Shown in pieces: positions 44,930 through 54,787 of a stretch of DNA of 64,000 bases. This stretch comes from Limnanthes douglasii subsp. nivea. Its lineage: Eukaryota > Streptophyta > Magnoliopsida > Brassicales > Limnanthaceae. Under the pieces are notes generated by a model, which was given only the letters and a program-made list of their open reading frames with translations, was not told where the DNA came from and searched no databases. The stretch spans positions 511,001 through 575,000 of the forward strand of contig JAUPFV010000005.1 of NCBI GenBank assembly GCA_036936605.1. The letters are read 5' to 3'. A program made the position numbers and the translations under genes. Numbering within the stretch: position 1 is the stretch's first letter; each line of letters opens with the position of its first letter.

Positions 44930-47900
44930 ATTCATTCGTCCAATTATCACACACCTCTGTCTAGGTAAAAAACAAATGATTTATAAACTAAATTGACATT
45001 CAGTTGATTAATAGTAGATAGTAGAGATAACTAGAGAGATTAATCAACCATGTTAACAGCCTACTTTTCTTATAACTTATTTTTTTTTCTAAAAATTGAA
45101 CGTAATAAATAACATATTATGTTAATTTTTAATGTGTTAGGTTGATTTAAGTTTTTATATTGCTTTTCATATGGTCAAACTTTTGAGCATGTTATCATAT
45201 TAATTTAATTTATAAAAAAAGGTAACATTTTTAGAGAATTATATTATATATGTTTTATTTAAAAATGCTTAGTGAATTAAAATAAATTTTATTATAGACT
45301 ATTAAAACTAAAATACATATTTAACGACTCTTTATGTAAATAAATATTTGATAGCAGCGTTACTTTGTTATTATTTAAATCTATCTAAGTAACATACAAT
45401 ATAATAAACATATTATAACAGTAGTATTAAATTAAAAAAATAAAAAACGTGCCAAGTAAGTTAAATTCGTGATAAGATTTCGAAAAAACTTAAATTCAAA
45501 ATTAGAATCAAACTAGATAAAGTAAGTTAAATTCGTGATAAGATTTCGAAAAAACTTAAATTCAAAATTAGAATCAAACTAGTTTCAATCTTCTACAACA
45601 CATGATCCATAAGGTTTTTCTAAATTGAAACTCACCTATTCACAATTATTTATAATGTTAGATAAAAAAAAAGAAAGTCAATATTGTTTCAAGTAACATT
45701 ACAATCAACATTGCGCATTTTTAAAGAAGTTAAATCTCAAGTGAGAATCAAAAAATATTTAACCCTTTTCAACTTTCGAAAAAGACTTATACAAATTCAC
45801 TTGTGAATTTATTTTTAAAAACGGTTAACAAATTCCAGACTTAAAAAGAATTAAACGTGTTTTAGTTCTTAATTGGATTTTAAGTTTTTAGGAAACTGAA
45901 CTGTGAAAATAATTTTAGTTGCAACAGTGTTGATTTTTTTACCTAATCTAACGACTAATGAAAAAAACTTATTATGATCTTGTGAGATTGAAAAAACAAT
46001 AGAGGCATACATTAAAAGTCAGACCTAAAAACTCTACATTTAAATTTTTCTAGGTTGATTAGTGTCCCGAAATATTTCGTTTTCTCAATTTGAGGTTGAA
46101 TATTTTTTCAATTTGATAAATTATATGATTTAGTTATTTGTTTTGTTAGGCAATGTCCAAAATATCATCTTTTTAAAATTTAAGCAAAAAAAATTTAAAA
46201 TTTAAATTAAGAGTACAAAATGTTATAGCATTTTTTTATTAATTTAAATTCAAACCTTTTAAAAAAATTATAAATAAAAATATTTTTTGGACGCCGTACA
46301 ACACAACAAGATAAAAAAACATAAATAATAAAAAGCTTTAAGATAATCAAAATATCATTTTTCGGTATGCTACAATATAAAAAAACAAAAATTAGTTCTA
46401 TGTCATTATAAGTATAAATTCAAACATAAATTAAACTATAAAAAAATTATAAATATTATGTATTCTATTACATCGGATCAAAAATGTTTAATTTGTTACA
46501 ACCATAAATGTGTTAAATAATCTACTAAATTTTGGTAGCATTACAGTATAAAGAGATATACATTTTTAATTATACAAAATATTAATACACAATTCTTATA
46601 ATTTTTTATACAAAATATTGGTTGAACGGATAAATTTATAATATTATAATATATTTTTAATAAACAATTATTTATCGTTATACATTTTCATTTTTACATA
46701 AAAAAAATTATATTCTAAAAGTTGAATGTTATAATTTATAAAAAAATTATTTTACTAGTTATAATATTAAAGAGACAATTATTGATTTTAATTAATATAA
46801 CTTTCATAAATGGTATGCTAAGAATTTGAAACGTGGTAACCTATATCAAAATAAATTAGCTAGTAAAGAAAAAAACGATTTACTATGTTTTCGCTCATTT
46901 TATCAATAATATTTAGATCTAATAAAGTAGATCTTATATTCCTTATTTTATCATAAGACAAAGAAGAGAATTTTATAATTTTTAACTAAAACAATGGCAC
47001 TAAACCATATATATATATATATATCTATATATATATAGATAAAACTCTTAGAGTTTTTATTTGATTCTTCATTTGTTTAATTATTGACTTTTATTTAATA
47101 TTTTATCTTAAAATTAACTTTAGATTAACTAATAGATAATCTAAAGTCAATAGATAATCTAAGATTATAATTTTCTATTTTTGATCGAAAATTAATTTTA
47201 GATATATATCTCTTGTGTATTAATATTTTATATAATTAAAAATGTATATCACTTGTACTGTATGCTATCAGATGATTTAACACATGACTTAAGACTTAAG
47301 ATGATTTAACACATGACTTAAGATGATTTAACCCATTTTTATATGATGTAATGGAATACATAATAATTATAATTTTTTTATAGTTTAATTTATAGTTTAA
47401 ACATTCTAGCGTTTATAAAAATAATTTACTATGTTTTATAATGGTATTTTTTTTATTGATAATGTTGATAGCTAATAGAGTAGATCTTATACTCATTATT
47501 TCATTAGAAAAAAAATGTAAATATAACTTCTAGAGTTTCCATTTAATCCATCATGTAAATAAGATAATAGAGATTTTAATTTGATTCTTCATTTCTTTGT
47601 TTAATTATTTGTTTAATAATAAAAAATGCGCAAAAAACTTTTTTTTATTTTTAATTTAGAAAAAAAGTTTGAATCTAAATGAATAAAAAATATATATAAT
47701 ACTAATTCATATTTTTTAACCTAAGCAATTTTTGAATGATTAGATCTTTCCCTAATTTTTTTTAGGACTTCACCAAAATAATAGGGTTAAGATTATTTCC
47801 TAATTTTTTTTGTCCAATTTTGAAAATAATTCTTTTTTAAGGTGTAGGAATTATATATTTAGTCAATAATTAATTTTTCAAATTTGACTATCAGTACAAT

Positions 47901-48210
47901 AAAATTTGACTATACTATCTAATAGAATATCAATAAATGTTAATTAAATTCTAGAGCATTTTGTAAAAAAACATAATAGTTTAAAAAACAAAACATAATA
48001 GTTTTGTACAAAAGCATTTTGTACAATTGAAACTTATTCATTTAAAAAACAAAACATAATAGTTTTGTTATAATATAGTTTTTTATTCAAATTCAACTAA
48101 ACTTTCCTATTCTAATAAAGTTTTTATTAGAATTGATTCAAAAGACATAAGAACACAAAGATAATTGGATTCATGAATTGAATCAGATACGAAACTATAC
48201 TATAAGTAGT
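44930..48210. other. AT-rich spacer
   Basis: No gene is supported. The stretch holds a 66-bp tandem pair (45,454-45,585), (AT)n runs near 47,010-47,040, and a local repeat GATGATTTAACACATGACTTAAG near 47,271-47,335. Confidence 0.5.
45454..45585. repeat. 66-bp perfect or near-perfect tandem duplication
   Basis: Units begin AAGTAAGTTAAATTCGTGAT at 45,454 and 45,520 and appear identical by eye. The AAAAAACTTAAATT core and the AGAATCAAACTAG end are related to the 68-bp pair at 17,893. Confidence 0.9.
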
Positions 48211-48211
48211 A

Positions 48212-48720
48212 ATCCACATATAATCTTATTTTAATAAGAGAAAGAATTGCACATACCAGAAGACCTGGTTATATCCATTGCCAAGTTGGCTTTAACATTC
48301 CAAATATTGTAATTCCTAAGCACACATGGTCTTTAACAGTGCAAACGGTAGCTATGTATAGCAATGCCTGTTCAAATGAAATCAATTAAGGTCCCTTCTA
48401 GGGTTAATCAATATATAATTTTTTTTATTGTTTTTGTTTTACCTCTTCGGCCCTTTCCCATTTCCCTTCCTATGTGCATTTCCTTTCTTCTTCTCTCTCT
48501 GCTTAATTTGTACCTCCTTCTAGAGTGCACTACAAGAATATCAACACAAACAAAGTAATTAAACCCAGAATAGAATCGAAACGATTCTCGAAATTGAAGA
48601 ATTGTTTTAGAGTTTTGAGAGTAATAGAGGGAAGACGATACCTTCTGCTACTGCTTTTGTGGTTTGGTCAATCAGAAAGGTCTCCATTTGGGAGAAGCAT
48701 ACAATGTCTAGGGTTTGTGA
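48212..48720. repeat. Copy 1 of a 0.5-kb segment repeated at 59,908-60,420
   Basis: Nearly identical to 59,908-60,420 over most of its length. On the minus strand an ATG at about 48,687 opens METFLIDQTTKAVAE, followed by a donor-like GGTATCG, and TTCTTGTAG at about 48,530 is an acceptor-like site. This suggests a host gene's first exon and intron, but I do not recognise the product and later frames close quickly. Confidence 0.55.
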
Positions 48721-49450
48721 TGGAGCCAATTTGGTTTTATAAAGTCTTTAGTACAAGGTAGAGTCCGTGGACTCGTATTCTCCTAAGGCCCAACCCAAGG
48801 TTAGAGTCCAAATTGTTTCTTGGACTCGTATTTCCAGCCCAAACCCTAAATACCTATTTAGCTTTTAACCCTCCACAATTAATAACACACCTATAAACAA
48901 AAATTATATATAATTTATGTTACCCTCATTGAGATTTTAGAAATATGTCACTCCATTTAAGGTCAAAAGTATTTTTCTACCAACCAACCACAAACGTAAT
49001 TTTTTCTCGCCTAATTTGTCCAGTTTTGTTTATTTTTCATTTTAAATTTAAGTTTTTCAAAAAACTGAAATTCCGAAATCATTTTCTTTCAACAATGTTT
49101 ATTTTTTTGTCTAACTGTACAGGTAAACAAATAAAAATATTGAAATTGTTGAATTTTAATTTTAAAAAACTTTTAGGTAAATAAATTTTAAGAGCTGGAT
49201 CTAAAAAAGCGATACCCTTATTTTATTTTGGTAGTGCGCCTACAAAATTTTATTTTATTTTAGTATAAACTTTTTATTTTCAATTTAATTATTCATCTTT
49301 TTTTAGTTATTTTGTTATATTGTGCAATGGCAAAAAATATGTTGTTTTTTTAATTTAAATAAAATATGTTGGCAGAAAACTCTTTGAAGATATGTGTTGG
49401 TCATTGCACCATTAGATTGGCAAACTTCGAGGTAAAATTTTTTGACTAGG
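48721..49450. other. Spacer
   Basis: The first 150 bases look like gene-upstream DNA (CCCAAACCCTAAATACC); the rest is AT-rich. No gene is supported. Confidence 0.4.
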
Positions 49451-49626
49451 AAGATTGACAAACTCCAATGAAGAATTTTTTACCTTTGCATATTAATAAA
49501 ATCCAATAGAGAATTTTTTGACTATTAAGATCGACAAAATTCGATGAAGAATTCTTAACCTTTGAAGATTGATAAAATCCGATGAAGAATTCTTTGCCTC
49601 TAAAGATTGACAAAATTCGATGAAGG
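49451..49626. repeat. 38-bp degenerate minisatellite, about 4.6 units
   Basis: Units vary around AAGATTGACAAAATTCGATG followed by AAGAATTCTTTGCCTTTG. They give a minus-strand ORF with a repeating FIG/FSSKVKNSS pattern that is not a gene. Confidence 0.85.
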
Positions 49627-50039
49627 GTTAATGAAAGCATTATTTAGTCTGATGAGAAAAGCATGGGCAAAACGACAGTTCTTGCTCAAATATTTTCATA
49701 GGGACTAAGGGCTAGTGATAAGGGAAAAATTATGTAATTAGAGGAAATGAACAAAATAAAGGAATAATCTAGCATAAAGACACTTCTTAGGAAAATATGA
49801 TAATTATGTAAGATAAAAAAATTATTTTGTAATTAATTGTATAAAGGGATTACTTTATAATGAATGGTAAATTGGAGAAATAGATCACAATTAGTAACTT
49901 TTCTAGATATGTGGGAACGAGAAAAATGCACTATAAAAGCACACCATCTCATTTTGTGTTTTAGATACGTTGGTTTAAAAATTTATGTCTTAAACTTTTG
50001 TCTTAAATTAAAAATCTTTTGTCTTAAATTAAAAATAAA

Positions 50040-50275
50040 ATCAAATTTGGCTAGTTTGGATCGGATCAGACCGGTTCAGCCAACCCGAAGAGTATAAATA
50101 ATGTTTACGGCTCGGATCGGGCTGACCCGCGGACATAAACAGGTCGGGCTCGGGTTTGAAAATATTAAACCCGCTGCGGGTCGGACCGGGTTTGGGTTCG
50201 AATAAAAAACAACGGGCCCAAACGGGTCGGTCTGAACCCGATCCGAATCCGGCCCATTGCCATCCCTAGTAACGA
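50040..50275. mobile_element. GC-richer MITE-like segment with a hAT-type end
   Basis: The right end reads CCCATTGCCATCCCTAG, whose reverse complement CTAGGGATGGCAATGGG is a common end of plant hAT-type MITEs. The body is full of CGGGT/ACCCG motifs typical of that class. The left end and an 8-bp target duplication were not found. Confidence 0.4.
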
Positions 50276-50340
50276 GTAATGTTGATATGTATGTGAGTCT
50301 CAACTTATTTTTTTCTCTAACTGGATTTTGGAATTCAAAT

Positions 50341-50458
50341 GCATTTTTTTAAGAGAGAATGCAAAGCTACTCAACGAGTATACGTATAGGCATATAAATG
50401 CATTTTTTTAAGAGAGAATGCAAAGCTACTCAACGAGTATACGTATAGGCATATGGGT
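50341..50458. repeat. 59-bp tandem duplication, perfect
   Basis: GCATTTTTTTAAGAGAGAAT through GGCATAT starts at 50,341 and again at 50,400 without change. It looks recent. Confidence 0.95.
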
Positions 50459-51046
50459 GTGATAGGCTCTCAGACTAGGCAAGCTTTAGCGTTTTCTCCA
50501 TATAGATGTGACAGACTTAGACTAAAAAAGCGTACCTTAGTCCACCTACTGAGCTACCTTTTTTAGAACTTTTCAAATGCCCTTTGCAAACCACAGATAT
50601 CGTGATTTAGGATCTTTCCGATTTGTTTAGTACGAATTAATACTAATATATGGTTCGAAATAAGTGATTTGGTTTAGGGTATGACTATATATGATGACGC
50701 GGCGGAAATAGAAGAAGAATCAACGATAGATGAAACCCTAATTCAAGGGTAACATAAACCCTAATTCAAGGGTAACATGATGCAACATGATGCAACCCTA
50801 ATCTAAGCGTAACAAAGAGTGAAATTTTCAGAGATAAAAAATTTATTATTCCAAAAACTTAAAATAACTTAAGGCATAAGAGGCTTTATATAATAGCTTC
50901 TCAAAACCCTAAATTAGAATACAAGGAAATAAAATAAATATTCTAAAATCAAATAAAATAAAATAAAATAAAATTTTAATATAATATTTGAATAAAATAA
51001 AATAAAATAAACAAGGCTTTTGTTTGGACTTTCTGGGCTACATCAA
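50459..51046. other. Spacer
   Basis: No gene is supported. A short repeat of CCTAATTCAAGGGTAACAT (two units at 50,737-50,778) and runs of AAATA (50,960-51,012) are present. Confidence 0.5.
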
Positions 51047-52070
51047 TATATATCCAAATGTGGTTTAAGTATACCCAAAAAACGCAGTTGACTTTTGTTT
51101 GACTTTTTTAGGATAAAAAAACCCTTGAATTTTCATTTAATATCCGAATTGTCATTAAGTAAAAAAAAACACTAAGTATATCCTAGATACACCAAATTCA
51201 CAAAACAATCTAATTGACTATGTATACCCAAAAAAACACAACTCTCTAGTAGATCAAACCCCATATTACTACAATTTTGTGAAATTCTTCAAATTGTTCT
51301 TGAACATTCAATGTTGCCTCAAGAACATTCAAACTTTTTTTAATTTTTTTAAACTTCTTCTAATAAAAACACAAAATCAAAACTTGTTTTTTTTGAAGTT
51401 TTTTAAAAAAAAATTAAAAATTTAATTATTAAAAAAAATCAGAATTTTAGGGTGTTTGGAGGCCATTTTTCGGCCGAAATTCGGCCGGAAAATGGCCATT
51501 TGCGAAGGCTGAGCGTACCATAGGTACAGGGGGGCGTACCGGTCGGTACAGAGCGTATCGTACCATAATCCACGATACGCTGGGGGTGTACCATCGGTAC
51601 AGAGGGTATCGTCGGTACGTGGATTATGGTACGATACGCTCTGTACAGAGGCTATCGTGGATTATGGTACGATACGTTCTGTACCGACCAGTACGCCCCC
51701 CTGTACCTATGGTACGCTCAGCCTTCGCAAATGGCCATTTTCCGGCCGAATTCCGGCCAGAAAATGACCTCCAAACACCCTAAAATTTTGATTTTTTTTA
51801 CCTTATTCAACCATAACCCTAAATTTTGATACTAAGACTAAGTTTCCATATTTTAGTTCGCCGGATTTTAGTTCGCCGGATAAATTAGAGAGAACTTGAA
51901 GGTTTTAGAGATAAGTTAGAGAGTGTAAGAGAAAAAATGAGGTGGATAAGATTAGTAAAAAAAACCTTATATACCTAGAAAATGGTATTTTTGTCAAAAT
52001 TTGGGTAAACTTATACCACCTTTAGGTAAACTCAAAATTGGGTATACTTAAACCACATTTGGATATATAT
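51047..52070. mobile_element. Foldback or MITE-like element, about 1.02 kb
   Basis: Termini are inverted repeats: ATATATATCCAAATGTGG plus TTTAAGTATACCCAA at 51,047 and its reverse complement ending at 52,070 match perfectly over about 33 bases. The centre contains a second, much larger hairpin (51,430-51,790). No transposase ORF is present. Flanking TA-rich DNA obscures the target duplication. Confidence 0.6.
51430..51790. repeat. GC-rich long palindrome inside the foldback element
   Basis: The left arm (AATTTTAGGGTGTTTGGAGG, then TTTGCGAAGGCTGAGCGTAC, CATAGGTACAGGGGGGCGTA) and the right arm are near-perfect reverse complements of about 150 bp around a spacer of about 50 bp. GTAC and CGATAC motifs recur within the arms. 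GC content is far above that of the flanks. Confidence 0.85.
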
Positions 52071-52499
52071 AGCTTGACCCTTTGGTTTATTCTATGTTGG
52101 GTTCATAATTCATATCAGTGAAATATAGTGTTGTTTTTCTAGTTTTGGAAAAACAATTCGCTATTGCTTGCGCTCTTAAAAGGCTCTTAAGCCATAAGTG
52201 TCATACAAAATATGTTTTTCATGGGGCTATGAACAACACTTCTCATGGAAAATCGGACTCACGGTGAAATTTGAAAAGAGGTTCCATCTTTTAGTTATTT
52301 TCTTTTCTTTTGTTTCATTTTAATTAGTAACATACTTGATATGATGATCCAATTATACAAGATTATTTATCATAAAACCTAAATAAATCATCTATATCAA
52401 TTTTTTATAATTTACTTTATTTGTTATTTGTAGAGATTAAATAAAATATTATCATATAAATTATATTTCATTTTTGTTTCAGAAGTTTTTTATGTTTGG

Positions 52500-52501
<2 letters not shown>

Positions 52502-52571
<70 letters not shown>
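52502..52571. repeat. (TA)n microsatellite
   Basis: Uninterrupted TA dinucleotides for about 70 bases. Confidence 0.98.
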
Positions 52572-52573
<2 letters not shown>

Positions 52574-52979
52574 GTTCCTAAATCTTTTTTGTGTGGATTC
52601 TTTATCACAATAACAAAAAAAAACTTTATCTCACCCGAAAAAAAAACTATCGATTTTCGATATGTCTTGTCAATTGTAGAAAGCAGTATGAGCCGTACCC
52701 ATGGAAAAGTTCATGAGGCTTTCGGAATGAGGCTCTTCGAGCACTTCAAATATTATCCTCACACTGGTATTGGTATGACCACTCCAAGTTTTTTCTTTCT
52801 TCAATAGGTCGGTCAAAGGTGTTTTTCGTATGTATCCTAAGATGAACAGTTAGTAGTACTTGATAAGACATATGAAAGATCTCAATTCATGTACTTTTGT
52901 TATGACTATCTTTTTTGGATTGCGTGGATTTAGGTTTCTTCCATCATAAGTTTTTCGCTGGTGATTTTGTGGCATAGGA

Positions 52980-53140
52980 AAAAGATTTTTTCTTAGAAAA
53001 TGAGAACTTTTCTTCGTTTATGTATAGATCGTTCTCTTGTCGTGCTTGGAAAACGGTGCGCAAGTGTTCGACATGTTCTTTCATCGTCTTGTTTCACTAT
53101 ATCATCAAAATATACAACAAGAAACTACTCAAAGTATGAG
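52980..53140 (-). pseudogene. Ty3/gypsy RT scrap, antisense to its neighbour
   Basis: The reverse complement of 53,060-53,125 reads LVVYFDDIVKQDDERTCRTL, the RT active-site YxDD and the following helix of a gypsy element. It lies directly beside a plus-strand gypsy scrap, so this locus has an inversion or two overlapping insertions. Confidence 0.65.
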
Positions 53141-53220
53141 TGAAGTATAGTTTACGTTTGGTACACTTATTTTTTGTTTATATTAATGCACCTGCTACAT
53201 TGTGTACGTTCATTCTAGGA

Positions 53221-54312
53221 TTGATAATCATGGAAAACAGCCCATTTTCCCGACCTATTGAAGAAATGAAGAACTTGAGATTGGTAAAACCAATGGATGA
53301 AATATTCAAGGAAATAAAACAAGTCGTGATCGAAGAGCCAGTCTTGAAACTTCTTAAACCAACACTACCATTTAAAGTGCACACCAAGGTTTCAGATTTT
53401 TCCATAAGAGGTTTTTTGATGCAAGAAGACACCCCATCAAAATTCAACTTTGAGTATAAACCGGAAAAAGGCAACATCTTATGGATGCACTCACTCGCAA
53501 GGCAGAATTGACGAATCTCGCGCAAACCAGGACCATGTTAATGGGTTTGTATAAAGGTAAGATTGAACAAGGATCCAAATGTGAAAAGTATGGTGACGTT
53601 CACCAAAGCAGGAAGGGCAAGACCGTTTTGGGTTGAAGATGATCTATTATTCACTTAGAGGAGAAGGGTCTACTTGACTCGGTGGGACAATTTCAAGAGA
53701 GACATCATCAAGGAATTTCATGACTTGCGGTGGGCAGGTCAACCCGACACCCATCACACGCTATCCCTAGTTCACAAGAAGTTCTTTAAGCACAACTTCA
53801 TGATGACGTAGAGACATACCTGCGGAGGTGTCTTGTATGCCAACAAGACAAGATTTAAAAAAACAACCAGGCGGTCTTTTAGAACCACTTCCGATCCCGG
53901 AGAGACCATGCGTCTCAATGGAATTTATCATATGCTTGCCTAACTCAGATGACTTTAGAACGATTATCGTGGTTGTAGGCAGGTTTACAAAGTACGCAAT
54001 TTTTTGCAGCTGCCTTACTAGGATGTACAGCCAACGAGACAGCCAAATTGTTCTTCAGAAACGCGGTGAAATATTGGAGGATCCCGAAAACATTGTGATC
54101 GATTGAGATGTACACTTCATGGGGTACTTCTAGACGGAGCTCTTCAAGCTAATGGGTATCAAACTAAACTTTTCATCTAGTTTCCACCCTCAATCCGATG
54201 GGCAGACAGAGAGAATGAGTGAACTATTTGAGCTATACATTCCACATTATGTAAGTGCCAAACAACGAGATTGATCACAGTTACTCGATGTAGCTCAATT
54301 CTCCTATGCAGG
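53221..54312 (+). pseudogene. Ty3/gypsy RNase H and integrase remnant
   Basis: The plus strand reads VIEEPVLKLLKPTLPFKVHT (RT/RNase H join), then, after an internal deletion, FEYKPEKGN and LARQN. After several breaks come REIIKEFHDLRWAGQPDTHH-like zinc-domain text, CLVCQQDKI, QPGGLLEPLPIPERP, then DFRTIIVVVGRFTKYAIF (core) and SSFHPQSDGQTERMSELFEL (catalytic E). Homology stops near 54,312 in HYVSAKQRD...LLDVAQFSYA. It is decayed beyond function and differs in type from the gypsy of blocks A and B. Confidence 0.8.
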
Positions 54313-54349
54313 TTACAGTTAAGGTATTTGTGTGCTGATTAGATTTTAG

Positions 54350-54475
54350 TAACAATGAAAAAAATAAATCTGATACGGCTTTAAAAGATATGCAGGTTAC
54401 AAGAAATGTGAAAGAAGGATCTGGTGAAAACAACACTAGTAATGTCCTGATGCTTCAAGAGGCTGCATCGGAGTC
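54350..54475 (+). pseudogene. Possible terminal exon of an unrecognised gene, split by copia
   Basis: After the acceptor-like GATTTTAG the frame reads NNEKNKSDTALKDMQVTRNV, then GENNTSNVLMLQEAASES, and reaches the copia target site. Ignoring the insertion and one copy of the 5-bp duplication, the frame stops one codon further on (GAA TAA at 59,055-59,060). Sequence after that looks like a 3' untranslated region. About 44 codons are open; the family is not recognised. Chance is possible. Confidence 0.3.
54471..54475. repeat. Target-site duplication GAGTC (left)
   Basis: GAGTC directly precedes the 5' LTR and recurs at 59,049-59,053 directly after the 3' LTR. Confidence 0.95.
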
Positions 54476-54712
54476 TGTTAGGTTTATTTTAGTGTCAGTT
54501 GCAGTTTATTTTAGTGTGAGTTGCAGTTAGAGTTAGGGTTAGTTGCAGTTAGAGTTAGTGTAGTAATGTTTCCGTTCTTCATTCCGTGTTTTCTGGTTTT
54601 TAGTTTCTGCACGTTGTAAGGCTTCTATATAAGCCAAAACTTCTTTGATTGAATCAAGATGTGATGGTTCTCTGATCACATTTGTGTAAGGAATTAGTCT
54701 GTTTTTTTATCA
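54476..54712 (+). repeat. Copia 5' LTR (237 bp)
   Basis: TGTTAGG...TTTATCA, with TATA box CTATATAAG at about 54,627-54,635 and internal copies of CAGTTAGAGTTAG. It differs from the 3' LTR at two positions (G/A in GTTGCAGTTAG and G/A in TTTCCGTTC). Confidence 0.97.
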
Positions 54713-54714
54713 TA

Positions 54715-54726
54715 TGGTATCAGAGC
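54715..54726 (+). promoter_or_regulatory. Copia primer-binding site (tRNA-iMet)
   Basis: TGGTATCAGAGC lies two bases after the 5' LTR, the standard plant copia primer site. Confidence 0.97.
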
Positions 54727-54787
54727 AAAATACGCAGTGAGAAAGTTTGAGAAAAGTGTGTTTGAGAGGAAAAACACCAAAAAGAAA

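Noticed and set aside
48529..48545. CACTACAAGAATATC resembles a CACTA terminus (also at 60,225)
   Set aside because: It lacks subterminal repeats, occurs in both copies of the host segment, and lies in the middle of their homology. It reads better as an intron acceptor (TTCTTGTAG) on the minus strand.
52496..52807. 103-codon ORF starting with a YIYIYI run
   Set aside because: Half of it is the (TA)n microsatellite; the rest has no recognisable domain.
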